This document shows positions 34,104-43,226 of a DNA stretch of 64,000 nucleotides, piece by piece. The DNA lies in assembly GCF_009296175.1 (NCBI RefSeq), contig NZ_VOSK01000013.1, positions 1 to 64,000 of the forward strand, written 5' to 3'. The stretch's first letter is position 1, and each line of letters starts with the position of its first letter. A program made the translations under genes and the position numbers. Below the pieces are notes generated by a model. It was not told where the DNA came from. It did not search any database and saw only the letters and a list, made by a program, of their open reading frames with translations. This DNA comes from Microvirga tunisiensis. GTDB taxonomy: Bacteria; Pseudomonadota; Alphaproteobacteria; Rhizobiales; Beijerinckiaceae.

Positions 34104-34120
34104 TTTAGAAGTATTCTAAA
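34104..34120. promoter_or_regulatory. iron control element (Irr box) at mbfA
   Basis: TTTAGAA, GTA, TTCTAAA: a perfect 7-3-7 inverted repeat matching the ICE motif bound by Irr in rhizobia. Its position, just upstream of the ribosome binding site, fits repression. Confidence 0.8.
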
Positions 34121-34177
34121 CAAGGAAGCGGACTGTCGCAAAGCCTCTCTGAGGCAGCAGGACGGCTGGATTGAAGC

Positions 34178-34297
34178 TTAGTACTGCGCGCCCGGGATCA
34201 GGGTCGAGTAGATCGAGCGGTCCTCGAAGTTGAGGGCCGGGGACCAGGAGAAGCGGGCGGAGCGGTTGAGACGGGACAGGATCAGCGCGAGAAACAT
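34178..34297 (-). CDS. 39-aa small protein of unknown function
   Basis: The frame MFLALILSRLNRSARFSWSP continues to ...STLIPGAQY and a stop. It has a hydrophobic start, a basic middle and an aromatic C-terminus. AAGGTG stands at good spacing before the ATG, and there is no overlapping gene on either strand, which argues for a real microprotein. Codon use is like that of neighbouring genes (GC-rich third positions). I know no function. A plausible -10 (TATACG) lies about 40 bases upstream. Confidence 0.55.
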   Translation of the reverse strand: MFLALILSRLNRSARFSWSPALNFEDRSIYSTLIPGAQY

Positions 34298-34378
34298 TGG
34301 AACACCTTTGGTTGGCGCTGTCTTAGACCTTCGTATAATGCAGGTCACGCGCCAAATTGCGGGAACAGCTATGCATTT

Positions 34379-34398
34379 GATGAATGACTACATTCATC
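34379..34398. promoter_or_regulatory. 8-bp inverted repeat upstream of NUDIX gene
   Basis: GATGAATG, ACTA, CATTCATC. The perfect repeat lies 33 bases before the NUDIX start, between it and the divergent small ORF: a candidate operator. Confidence 0.4.
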
Positions 34399-34430
34399 CT
34401 CCGGTAATCTTGTTATGATTGCTTGGTCCG

Positions 34431-34913
34431 ATGTCTGACTCTCAGCCGCCTCGCAGGGCGTCGCGCCTCATTTCCTGGAGCCTTCATACGTACTGGCGCT
34501 TCTCCCGCGGCATGACGCTCGGTGTGCGCGGCGTGGTTCTCGACGACCGGAACCAGATCTTTCTCATCAGGCACACCTACGTTCCCGGCTGGCACCTACC
34601 AGGAGGAGGCGTCGAGACCGGTGAGACGGCCCTCGATGCGCTCGCTCGGGAACTCAGGGAGGAGGCCTGTATCGCCGTGGACGAGACGCCCCGTCTGTTC
34701 GGCGTCTTCTTCAACAACAGGATCTCCCGGCGCGATCACGTGCTGGTCTATGTGGTCCGGCGCTTCACGGTGCTGGAGGTTAAGCGGCCGGACCGGGAGA
34801 TCGCCGAGGCCGGCTTCTTCCCCCTCGACCGGCTGCCCGAAGGGACGACGGTCGCCACTCGCAACCGTTTGGCCGAAATCCTCGAGGGGCAGCCTGCCTC
34901 CGCGAACTGGTGA
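34431..34913 (+). CDS. NUDIX hydrolase
   Basis: This 160-aa protein has the Nudix box starting at GGGVETGETALDALARELRE and ending EEACI (about 59-82), conforming to G-x5-E-x7-REU-x-EE except that the final Gly is Cys. An N-terminal segment (LISWSLHTYWRFSRGMTLGVRG) is hydrophobic and aromatic. This arrangement is common in nucleoside-diphosphate-X hydrolases near membranes. The substrate is unknown. The ATG at 34431 is used; a TTG four codons upstream is less likely. Confidence 0.85.
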   Translation: MSDSQPPRRASRLISWSLHTYWRFSRGMTLGVRGVVLDDRNQIFLIRHTYVPGWHLPGGGVETGETALDALARELREEACIAVDETPRLFGVFFNNRISRRDHVLVYVVRRFTVLEVKRPDREIAEAGFFPLDRLPEGTTVATRNRLAEILEGQPASANW

Positions 34914-35068
34914 GAGAGCATTTGCGCCGCGTTCCCGACGCTGCTATGGCCTAGCAACTTCAGGAAACGCCGAGCCCATGAGCATCACCCGGATTCTGCG
35001 ACGACGACACGGCTGACATCCGTCCAGCCGTTATTTCAGTATTCTCGTCCTTCGTCCCGAGACCGTTC

Positions 35069-35578
35069 ATGACCGAGCTCTCGCTCCTGATCCGCACTGA
35101 ACAACCCATCGATTCCGAGGCCATCGAACGCCTGCACGAGCGCGCCTTCGGGCCGGGACGCTTTGCCCGCACTGCCTCGCGCCTGAGGGAAGGGGCGTCC
35201 CACCTGCTTGATCTGTCGTTCACCGCCTTGGTCGGCACGCTGCTGGTCGGCTCGGTGCGCATGACGCCGGTGATGGCCGGCGGCGTGCCCGCCCTGATGC
35301 TGGGACCACTCACCGTCGAGCCGGCTTTCGAAAGCCGCGGCATCGGCGCGGCCCTGATGCGCCGCGCCCTCGATGCCGCCAAGGCGAAGGGCCACACCCT
35401 GGTTTTGCTTGTAGGCGACGAGCCCTATTACAGCCGCTTCGGATTCAAGCGCATCCCGCCGCAGCAATTGCAGCTTCCCGGGCCGGTCAATCCGATCCGA
35501 TTCCTGGCGTTGGAATTGGTCGATGGCGCGATGGCCGGCGCAAAGGGGTTGGTGAGCCTACTGCCGCAGGATGCCTGA
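35069..35578 (+). CDS. GNAT N-acetyltransferase (YhbS-like)
   Basis: This 169-aa enzyme has the GNAT acetyl-CoA site FESRGIGAALMRRALDAAK (about 91-109), preceded by the strand LMLGPLTVEP and followed by VLLVGDEPYYSRFGFKR, which is characteristic of the YhbS subgroup. The acceptor (amine on a small molecule or protein) is unknown. It converges with the 690-aa membrane protein gene, with stop codons adjacent. Confidence 0.87.
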   Translation: MTELSLLIRTEQPIDSEAIERLHERAFGPGRFARTASRLREGASHLLDLSFTALVGTLLVGSVRMTPVMAGGVPALMLGPLTVEPAFESRGIGAALMRRALDAAKAKGHTLVLLVGDEPYYSRFGFKRIPPQQLQLPGPVNPIRFLALELVDGAMAGAKGLVSLLPQDA

Positions 35579-37651
35579 TCAGGCCCTGCGGCGTCCTTCG
35601 ATCAGCCAGGCGGCCAGGGTCGAGCCGATCAGGAGTACCAGACCGACGAAGCCGAGCGCCATGGGGAAGACGGACACGCCGCGGACGATGGCGCTGTCGC
35701 TGGGCTTGATCCCAATCCAGTCGCCGCCGGAAAAGCGCGTGCCGGAATGCACCGCGAGAACGCGGGGCACCGTAATGCTCTGATCGCCCGCCATGGCCAC
35801 CCGCCGCACCGATCCGCCCGTCGCGTCGGCAATCGAACTCAAAGCTTCCGTGTTGCTGAACACGTCCATCAGCTCGCGGGGATTGGCCGGGCCGATGCTG
35901 ACGAAGGTGATGAGATTGCCTGACCGGACCGTATGCAATCCGAGTTCGCGGCTTGCGACCTGCGCGGTGAATAGGCCGGGGCGCGTCTCGGTCAGTGGGA
36001 CGCTGCTCTCCGCACCGCTCGGCGCGACGAGGGTCGCGGGATCAGCCGTTTCCGCCATGGTCTGCCGCTCGATGCGAATGTCGCGCCCTTGGGCGCTCGC
36101 ACGTAGCGCTTCCTCCTCAAGGGCAGGCTCCTTCATGAGCCAATGGGCGAGGCGACGCAGGAGGTCGAGATGCGGCCCGCCGTCCTGATAGCCGCGGGCC
36201 CAGAGCCAGGCATGATCGGACAGCAGCAGAGCGACCCGGCCCTTGTCCTCCCGGCGCAGGACGAGAAGCGGCAGGTCGTTCGCCCCCGACATGAGAGTAT
36301 CGCCCGATTGCACCTGCGAGCCGATGATGCGCAGCCACTCGCCCCAGGCAGGCGGCGATTGCTCGGAGCCCGGCAGGTCGCGGGTGACAGGATGCCGGTC
36401 GCCGGTATCGGTGATCCGCGCCTTGTAGGGCTGCTCGACGATGCTGCCGTTGGGCTGGCCCGGAATGATCGGGGCGAGCCGCGTCTGGGCGAGGCTGCCG
36501 TAGCTCGCGAATTCGGGACCGGCCGCCACGAGGATTGCGCCGCCCTCGCGCACATAGCGCACGATGTTCTCGAAATAGCTGGAGGGCAGGATGCTCTGGT
36601 TCGCGTAGCGGTCGAAGATGATTAGGTCGAATTCCTTGATCTTCTGCTGGAACAGCTCGCGGGTCGGGAAGGCGATCAGCGAGAGTTCGTTGATCGGCGT
36701 GCCGTCCTGCTTCTCCGGCGGGCGCAGGATGGTGAAGTGGACGAGGTCCACATTGGCATCGGATTTCAGGAGATTGCGCCAGGTGCGCTCGCCCGCATGC
36801 GGCTCACCCGAGACGAGCAGCACGCGCAGCTTCTCGCGGATGCCCTCGATGGGAACGACGGCCCGGTTGTTGGCTTGCGTCAGCTCGTTGGCTAAGCCTT
36901 CCACTTCGAGCTCGACCACATTGGTGCCGCCATGCTCGATGCGCACGTCGAGTGAGAAAGGCGTGTCGGCGCGTACCTGCTGGCGGGTGAGAACCTGCCC
37001 GTCGCGGCGCACGGTCACGAGAGCCGAGCCCGTGCCGCCGCGTTCCATGATCTGCGCGCGGATGGTCTGGTCCTTGCCGACGATGCCGAAGCGGGGAGCC
37101 TCCAAAAGCTTGATCTGCCGGTCGCGCTCGTCGGGACGACCGGTGATGAGCGCGTGAAGCGGCGCCCTGAAGCCGAGCCCCTCCACGGAGGGCGGAATAT
37201 CGTGCACCACGCCGTCGGTGACGAAGACGACGCCGGCGAGTCGGTCCGGCGGCACGTCGGACAATCCGTTGGAGAGGGCGGCGAACAGACGCGTGCCGTC
37301 ATCGCCGTTGCCGTCATCCGCTTCGATGAAACGGGGATCCACGTCGGCCAGCGAACCGAAGCGGCGCTCCAGTTCGGCTCTCACCTGATCGGTCATGGGA
37401 GAGCGGTCGCCCAGCGTCTGCGAGGTCGAGCGGTCGATGACCACCGCCACGATATCTTTCACCTTCTCCCGATCCTCCTGCACCAGCGCCGGGTTGGCGA
37501 GAGCAAGGAGAACGAGCCCGAGGGCAATCGCCCTGAGGATTGCGACGGGGCCGCGGGAGACCAGCGCAAGGATCGCCAGCAGGGTGACGACCGCGCCGAG
37601 GGCCCAGAGGACGTAAGTCGGGATGAGGGGTGAGAAGCCGATCGAAAGCAA
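35579..37651 (-). CDS. large membrane protein with GATase1/VWA-like region (MoxR operon)
   Basis: This 690-aa protein has two N-terminal membrane helices (about 5-60), a periplasmic VWA-like start with VVIDRSTSQ, a central glutamine amidotransferase-like Rossmann region (LRVLLVSGEPHAGERTWRNLL; IIFDRYANQSILP; GAILVAAGPEFASYG) without a visible catalytic Cys, and a C-terminal helix (FPMALGFVGLVLLIGSTLAAW). Such proteins accompany MoxR ATPases and DUF58 proteins. The TTG at 37651 has GGGGGAG 6 bases upstream, so I take it as the start. It is last in a four-gene operon. Confidence 0.78.
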   Translation of the reverse strand: MLSIGFSPLIPTYVLWALGAVVTLLAILALVSRGPVAILRAIALGLVLLALANPALVQEDREKVKDIVAVVIDRSTSQTLGDRSPMTDQVRAELERRFGSLADVDPRFIEADDGNGDDGTRLFAALSNGLSDVPPDRLAGVVFVTDGVVHDIPPSVEGLGFRAPLHALITGRPDERDRQIKLLEAPRFGIVGKDQTIRAQIMERGGTGSALVTVRRDGQVLTRQQVRADTPFSLDVRIEHGGTNVVELEVEGLANELTQANNRAVVPIEGIREKLRVLLVSGEPHAGERTWRNLLKSDANVDLVHFTILRPPEKQDGTPINELSLIAFPTRELFQQKIKEFDLIIFDRYANQSILPSSYFENIVRYVREGGAILVAAGPEFASYGSLAQTRLAPIIPGQPNGSIVEQPYKARITDTGDRHPVTRDLPGSEQSPPAWGEWLRIIGSQVQSGDTLMSGANDLPLLVLRREDKGRVALLLSDHAWLWARGYQDGGPHLDLLRRLAHWLMKEPALEEEALRASAQGRDIRIERQTMAETADPATLVAPSGAESSVPLTETRPGLFTAQVASRELGLHTVRSGNLITFVSIGPANPRELMDVFSNTEALSSIADATGGSVRRVAMAGDQSITVPRVLAVHSGTRFSGGDWIGIKPSDSAIVRGVSVFPMALGFVGLVLLIGSTLAAWLIEGRRRA

Positions 37652-37664
37652 TACAATCTCCCCC

Positions 37665-40469
37665 TTACTGCCCGAGGCGTTCGAGCAGTGCCGGCACGTG
37701 CACCTGGTCGGCCTTGTAGTTGCCAGTCAGCGCATACATGACGATGTTGACGCCACTGCGATACGAGAATTCCCGCTGGCGCTGATCGCTGCCCACGACC
37801 GGATAAAGCGACTCGCCCCGCGCTCCCACGGCCCAGGCGGCCGCGAGATCGTTGGACGTGATGATGATCGGCGAGACTCCGTCGCCCGAGCGGGCGGGAC
37901 GGCTTGCCTCGCCCTCGGCTTGCGGCGGCAGGGCCTCGACCCAGGTCTGTCCCGTGGCGTAGCGGCCGGGGAAGCTGTCGAGGATGTAGAAGGTTTTGGT
38001 GAGCACGTGATCGGCCGGCACGGGCTCGAGTTCGGGAATGTCGAGGCTCGCCAGCATCCGGCGCAGGTATTGCCCCTCGGCGGTGGGCGCTCCGTCCGGA
38101 CGATTGCCGAAGGCATCGCGCGTGTCGAAAATCACCGTTCCGCCGCCCTTCATGAAGGCATCGAGGCGCCGGATCGCAGCCTCGGACGGCATGGGTCGCG
38201 CTGCGACGATGGGCCAATAGATCAGCGGATAGAACGCGACCTCGTCTCGCGAGGGATCGATCCCGATGGGCTCGCCCGGCGAAAGGGCAGTCCGCTGGCT
38301 CAGCACCTGCGTCAGCCCTGTCAGTCCCGCCTTGCTCGTCTCGTCGACCTGTGTGTCTCCCGTGACGACATAGGCGAGCCGCGTCACGAGAGCGGGGTTG
38401 GAGCTCTCCATGGTCATGGACGATCGGCGTTCCTGCGCGCTCGCGTCGGAGAACGGATTGAGGAGAAGGGACGCGCCCAAGACAATGGCGGCCGCAGCGC
38501 CGGCCCGGCGCAAGCGGCCGGTGAGGTTCGACAGATGGCCGCCGAGCCAGAGCGAGGCCAGGGTATCGGCCAGCAGGAGCAACAGGGCCAGCATGAACAG
38601 CGGCATGCGCAGATCGGTTGTCTGTGAACCGGCAAGGGGCGCGATCCGCGCATTGAGAGGAGCGTAATTGAGCAGGGCGAGCCGGTCGCCCGATAGAAGC
38701 GCATTCACTGCAAGGCTCGAATCCACGGGACCGTAGAAACCCGGCGGATGCTCGTCATTCGCACGCTCGGCATAGTTGCGCGCTACGGCACGGGCATTCG
38801 CCGGGGGCGAGGTGAAGATGCCATAGCCGTCAAGGGTCAATCGTGGCGCCACGGTCTCGTTCTCCGCATTGCGCGCTTCCGCATTCACATCGTTCGGCGC
38901 ACCGGCGAGAGCCGTGGTCCGGCGCAGCATGTCGACGAAGAGGCCCGACAGAGGCAGGTTCGACCAGGTGGTGTCGGCCGTGACGTGGAAGAGCACGATC
39001 ATGCCGTCGCCGCGCTTGTCCGCCGTAACGATAGGCGTGCCGTCGGCCAGGGATGCCCAGGTTCTCTCCGGGAGATCGCCGTCCGGCTCCGCGAGGATCT
39101 GACGGCGGATGCCGATTTCCTCCGGCACGGCAAGGCCGAAATAGGGGCTTTCACGGGTGAACGGTGCGAAGGTCTTCGGCGTGTCCCAGGACAATGTGCC
39201 GCCAAGGCTGCGTCCGCCGCGGCGCAGGCGCACCGGCACGAGTTCGTCATTGCCGGCGGCAAGCCTGGAGCCGGCGAAGCGCAGCAGCATGCCGCCCTTC
39301 TCGACAAAGGCCGTCACCTTGCCGAGTGTTTCCCGATCGAGGCCGCCGACATCCGCCAGCACAAGAATGGAAACCTGTTCGTCGATGAGCTGGTTCACCG
39401 CATCGGCGACAGCGCCGCGGCCGTTGCGGATCTCGGAATAGGGCGAGAGCGCTCGCTCGATATAGTAGAGGGGCGAGAGAAGCGGCTGGGCCTGATCGGA
39501 GGTGCCACCGAAGACGAGACCGACGCGGCGGCGCTTGCCGCGTTCGTCGAGAAGATGCACGGCCCCGGCAGAGCCTTCACCGAGGATTTCGATGCGTGCG
39601 ATGGCGTTGCGGATCTCGGTCGGCAGGTCGAAGGCGACATTCGTCTCGGTGGCGTTCTGATCGAAGGAGAAGTGCATGTCGGCGAGCGGCAGGCTCTTCA
39701 GATCGAGTGCACGCACCGTTCCGGCATCGCGTCCGTTCGGCTCGGGCCGCACGAGCCTGACATTGAGCTGGCCGCTGGCGTTTTCGACGCCGGCAATGGC
39801 CAGAACCGGAGCGCGATCCGCTTTCAGAACGGTGATCCGCTGCCCGTTTGCCATTTGCGCCAAACCGTCGATGAAGCCCTGTCCCTCAACGCCCGCAACC
39901 CCATCGCTGATCCAGACAATGTTGGCCTCTGGCGTGGATTCCATGAATCGCCTGACGGAATCGAGATGGACCTGACGGTCCTGCAGATGCGGAAGTGGTT
40001 TCAGAGACCGCAATCGTTCCAGTGCGGCGGCCGGGCTCGCGAGCTCAATGGCGGCCGGGGCTTCCGCCGTGGCCACCAGCGCGACAGTGCGTCCGTCGCG
40101 TCCGGCCGCTTCGATGCGCTCGGCCGCGAGGTTCATGCGATCCCGCCAGTCGTGAGCGGCGGCAAAGCCGTTGTCGAGCATGATCAGAATCGGCGAACGG
40201 TTGTTGTCTTCCGCCAGCGGGTTCCAGATCGGACCGGCAGCCGCGAGGATGAGGAAGGCGGCAAGCAACAGCCGCAGCAGCAGAAGCCACCAGGGCGTGC
40301 GTGCGGGCATTTCCTGTTCAGGCCGCAGATCCGCGAGAATCTTGAGAGGAGGGAAGTCGACCCGCCTCGGCTGCGGCGGCGTGATGCGCAACAGCAGCCA
40401 GATCGCCGGCAGGGCCGCAAGCGCCGTCAGGACGAGCGGAACGGCGAAGGTGAGGGGAAGGCCCAGCAT
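37665..40469 (-). CDS. BatA-N-terminal / DUF4159 membrane protein
   Basis: This 934-aa protein begins with an aerotolerance BatA-type N-terminus (two helices, LTFAVPLVLTALAALPAIWLL and PWWLLLLRLLLAAFLILAAAG), continues with a periplasmic VWA-like portion (ILIMLDNGFAAAHDW) and a central helix (about 635-655). It ends in a DUF4159 domain (about 705-930: RLAYVVTGDTQVDETSKAGL, FYPLIYWPIVAA, GGTVIFDTRDAFGN). The family is of unknown biochemical function, proposed to act in cell-envelope protein complexes with MoxR ATPases. It starts 3 bases after the DUF58 stop. Confidence 0.85.
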   Translation of the reverse strand: MLGLPLTFAVPLVLTALAALPAIWLLLRITPPQPRRVDFPPLKILADLRPEQEMPARTPWWLLLLRLLLAAFLILAAAGPIWNPLAEDNNRSPILIMLDNGFAAAHDWRDRMNLAAERIEAAGRDGRTVALVATAEAPAAIELASPAAALERLRSLKPLPHLQDRQVHLDSVRRFMESTPEANIVWISDGVAGVEGQGFIDGLAQMANGQRITVLKADRAPVLAIAGVENASGQLNVRLVRPEPNGRDAGTVRALDLKSLPLADMHFSFDQNATETNVAFDLPTEIRNAIARIEILGEGSAGAVHLLDERGKRRRVGLVFGGTSDQAQPLLSPLYYIERALSPYSEIRNGRGAVADAVNQLIDEQVSILVLADVGGLDRETLGKVTAFVEKGGMLLRFAGSRLAAGNDELVPVRLRRGGRSLGGTLSWDTPKTFAPFTRESPYFGLAVPEEIGIRRQILAEPDGDLPERTWASLADGTPIVTADKRGDGMIVLFHVTADTTWSNLPLSGLFVDMLRRTTALAGAPNDVNAEARNAENETVAPRLTLDGYGIFTSPPANARAVARNYAERANDEHPPGFYGPVDSSLAVNALLSGDRLALLNYAPLNARIAPLAGSQTTDLRMPLFMLALLLLLADTLASLWLGGHLSNLTGRLRRAGAAAAIVLGASLLLNPFSDASAQERRSSMTMESSNPALVTRLAYVVTGDTQVDETSKAGLTGLTQVLSQRTALSPGEPIGIDPSRDEVAFYPLIYWPIVAARPMPSEAAIRRLDAFMKGGGTVIFDTRDAFGNRPDGAPTAEGQYLRRMLASLDIPELEPVPADHVLTKTFYILDSFPGRYATGQTWVEALPPQAEGEASRPARSGDGVSPIIITSNDLAAAWAVGARGESLYPVVGSDQRQREFSYRSGVNIVMYALTGNYKADQVHVPALLERLGQ

Positions 40470-40472
40470 CGC

Positions 40473-41399
40473 TCAACGCCCTCCCAAACCGGTGCCGCGA
40501 GAGGTCGACACGAGCGTCATGATGCGCAAAGCCGCTTCGCTGGCAGGACGGTCGGTGCGATGAATGGTCAGCGTCCAGCCGCGGCGGCGGGCGAGTTCCT
40601 GAAGCTCTTCCCGGTGCTGCTCGATCCGCAGGCGATAGGCCCGGCCCCAGGAGATCGCATCTCCGATCCGCAGCGAGAGGCCATCTTCCAGATCGTGCAG
40701 AACGGCCTGCCCCTGGAACGGGAAGGTCTCCTCGACGGGATCGACGATCATCACCAGATGCCCGCGCGCCCCGCGCGACGAGATGCCTTCGACCATGGCG
40801 GTAATGTCGCGCACCGGCGACAGGAAATCGCTGATCAGCACGGCTTCGTGCTGCGGCGCGACGGGAGCCTGCGGCGGAAGGTCTTCCTCGAGCGAGGAGC
40901 GGTCCGTCACCAGGGTCTGGGCCATGGTTTCCGCGATGCGCCGGGTGGCGCGCGGCGGCATGAGACCTAGCATGCCGACCCGCTCTCCGGCCTCGACGAA
41001 GCTGTCCGCGAGTGCAAGGCCGAGCACGATGGCGCGTTCGATCTTGGGCGCTTGCGCCAAGTCCGATACGTAGCCCATGGAGGCGGAACGGTCGATCCAG
41101 AACCAGACGGTCTGGGCCGTTTCCCACTCGCGCTCGCGCACATAGAGCCGGTCATCACGGGCCGAGCGGCGCCAGTCGATGCGATGCGCCGCCTCTCCGG
41201 TGACGAAGGGACGGAACTGCCAGAAGGTTTCGCCGGTGCCGGCGCGCCGGCGGCCGTGAATGCCGTGGGCGAGGTTCGCGGCGACGCGCCTCGCCTCGAG
41301 CACGAGGTGCGGCATCCGATCGGCGAGGGAGAGCGCGCTCTCCGTTTCACGGCGGCCCGGCGAGCGGGCGCTTTCGGGGAGGACCCGGACACGGGTCAT
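40473..41399 (-). CDS. DUF58-domain protein (VWA-like)
   Basis: This 308-aa protein contains the DUF58 core: EFRPF-like FWQFRPFVTGEAAHRIDWRR, then YVREREWE and VWFWIDRSASMGY (the metal-binding D-x-S-x-S of von Willebrand factor A folds). DUF58 proteins are the usual partner of MoxR AAA+ ATPases. The ATG at 41399 is preferred; the open frame extends 22 codons back into moxR. It lies 10 bases downstream of the moxR stop. Confidence 0.88.
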   Translation of the reverse strand: MTRVRVLPESARSPGRRETESALSLADRMPHLVLEARRVAANLAHGIHGRRRAGTGETFWQFRPFVTGEAAHRIDWRRSARDDRLYVREREWETAQTVWFWIDRSASMGYVSDLAQAPKIERAIVLGLALADSFVEAGERVGMLGLMPPRATRRIAETMAQTLVTDRSSLEEDLPPQAPVAPQHEAVLISDFLSPVRDITAMVEGISSRGARGHLVMIVDPVEETFPFQGQAVLHDLEDGLSLRIGDAISWGRAYRLRIEQHREELQELARRRGWTLTIHRTDRPASEAALRIMTLVSTSRGTGLGGR

Positions 41400-41409
41400 G
41401 ATGGGGATC

Positions 41410-42426
41410 CTAGCCTGCCAGCCGCGAGGTGAGCCGGCCGATGACGCTTCTGATGGACTCTCCATCCGCCCGGGCTGAGAAGGTCAGCGCCATGCGGTGC
41501 TTCAGCACCGGTTCGGCGAGCGCCACCACGTCGGCGATGGACGGGGCCACACGGCCCTCAATCAGCGCGCGGGCACGCACCGCCAGCATCAAGGCCTGGC
41601 TCGCGCGGGGGCCGGGGCCCCACAGGATCTTGTCGGTCACGCCATCGATCCCGTCTCCCTCCGGGCGGGCCGAGCGCACGAGGTCGAGGATCGCATCAAC
41701 CACGCTCTCGCCGACCGGCAGGCGGCGGACCAGTCGCTGGGCGTTCATGAGCGCCTCGGCATTCATGACCGCCAGGGGTTTATGCTCGTCGGCGCCCGTC
41801 GTTTCGATCAGGATGCGTCGCTCGGCATCACGCGTCGGATAGCCGACGTCGATTTCGAGCAGGAAGCGGTCGAGCTGCGCCTCGGGGAGGGGATAGGTGC
41901 CTTCCTGCTCGATCGGGTTCTGCGTGGCGAGCACATGGAAGGGTTGCGGTAGGTCGTGCCGCTCGCCGCCCACGGAAACGTGATGCTCCTGCATGGCCTG
42001 GAGCAGGGCGGATTGGGTGCGCGGGCTCGCACGGTTGATCTCGTCGGCCATCAGAAGCTGCGCGAAGACCGGACCCTTCACGAAACGGAAGGAGCGGCGC
42101 CGGTCGGCGCCCTCGTCGAGGATTTCCGAGCCTAAGATGTCGGAGGGCATCAGATCCGGCGTGAACTGGATGCGGCGGGCATCGAGCCCGAGCACGATGC
42201 CCAGCGTTTCCACGAGCTTCGTCTTGGCGAGGCCCGGAACACCGACGAGAAGGCCGTGGCCGCCGGCCAGAAGGGTGATGAGGGTCAGGTCGACCACGTC
42301 TTCCTGGCCGAAAATGACCGTGTGAATGGCCTCGCGGGCACGTCCGACAGTCTCAAGGGTCGCCTCCGCGCTGCGGATGATCGCGTCGTCCAATGCGGTA
42401 GGCGCTTGAGCAATGCTGGCCGTCAT
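41410..42426 (-). CDS. MoxR-family AAA+ ATPase
   Basis: This 338-aa AAA+ ATPase has Walker A GHGLLVGVPGLAKTKLVETL (about 54-73), Walker B LLMADEINRASPRTQSALLQ, sensor 1 VLATQNPIEQEGTYPLPEAQ and an arginine-finger/sensor 2 region (RFLLEIDVGYP; WGPGPRASQALML). MoxR ATPases act as chaperones that mature or insert metal centres in client complexes, with a VWA protein as adaptor. It is first of the operon MoxR, DUF58, BatA/DUF4159, GATase-like. GGGAG lies upstream of the ATG. Confidence 0.93.
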   Translation of the reverse strand: MTASIAQAPTALDDAIIRSAEATLETVGRAREAIHTVIFGQEDVVDLTLITLLAGGHGLLVGVPGLAKTKLVETLGIVLGLDARRIQFTPDLMPSDILGSEILDEGADRRRSFRFVKGPVFAQLLMADEINRASPRTQSALLQAMQEHHVSVGGERHDLPQPFHVLATQNPIEQEGTYPLPEAQLDRFLLEIDVGYPTRDAERRILIETTGADEHKPLAVMNAEALMNAQRLVRRLPVGESVVDAILDLVRSARPEGDGIDGVTDKILWGPGPRASQALMLAVRARALIEGRVAPSIADVVALAEPVLKHRMALTFSARADGESIRSVIGRLTSRLAG

Positions 42427-42626
42427 GAGGTCATTCTCCCTCTCACTCGCAATTGCCCCCGGTAGCTAGTCTGCCTTCGATCCGTGTCGAGATGCAAGGG
42501 TCGTTGCGCCGCAGCAAAGGACTGAATGGAGTGGACGAGACCGCCGAGGACTCTATGCTCTAGGAAGTAACAATCGATGGCCGTTCGTCGATCCATAAAG
42601 TTCAGATTCCTGTTCACGCTTGCGTC

Positions 42627-43226
42627 ATGACCAATCCCTCACCCCCCATGCCCGGGAATGCCCTGGCCCGCCTGACAGAGGCGCTCGGCTCCGATGCGAA
42701 GCGGAAAGGACCGCCGCCGGTCGAGCGCTGGAATCCAGCCTATTGCGGCGAAATCGATTTGCGCATCGCTGCCAATGGCACATGGCATTACATGGGCACG
42801 CCCATCAATCGCCCCGCTCTCGTGAAGCTGTTTTCGACCGTTCTGCGCAGGGATCCGGAACGTTACGTGCTCGTCACGCCCGTCGAGCGGGTCGGGATTG
42901 AGGTCGAGGATGTGCCGTTCCTCGCGGTGGAAATGGCTGTGGAAGGCGTTGGTGATAGCCGTCAGATCGCCTTCCGCACCAATGTGGACGATCTCGTGCA
43001 GGTCGGGCCTGAGCACCCCTTGCGCTTCGACCAGGACGCCAATGGCGGGGTAAGGCCTTATGTAAAGGTGCGGGGTGAACTCTGGGCGCGGGTGACGCGA
43101 GCCCTGGCGCTGGATCTGATCGCCTTGGGTGAAGAAAAGGATGTGGATGGAGTTGTCACGTTCGGTGTGGCAGCCAGTGGTATGTTCTTCCACATCGATC
43201 CTGCCAGCGAATTGGGCGCCCCCTGA
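42627..43226 (+). CDS. DUF1285-domain protein
   Basis: This 199-aa protein has the DUF1285 features: NPAYCGEIDLRIAANGTWHY, GTPINRPALVKLFSTVLRRD, YVLVTPVERVGIEVEDVPF and the C-terminal ARVTRALALDLIALGE. The structure of the family is known as a double-barrel of unknown function. It starts a four-gene plus-strand chain, its stop overlapping the NUDIX start by one base. Confidence 0.9.
   Translation: MTNPSPPMPGNALARLTEALGSDAKRKGPPPVERWNPAYCGEIDLRIAANGTWHYMGTPINRPALVKLFSTVLRRDPERYVLVTPVERVGIEVEDVPFLAVEMAVEGVGDSRQIAFRTNVDDLVQVGPEHPLRFDQDANGGVRPYVKVRGELWARVTRALALDLIALGEEKDVDGVVTFGVAASGMFFHIDPASELGAP

Noticed and set aside
38748-40970. 740-codon open frame on the plus strand
   Set aside because: It is antisense to the DUF4159 and DUF58 genes, which have clear domains and operon context. 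Its translation is rich in Arg, Gly and His without motifs, as expected for high-GC shadow frames.
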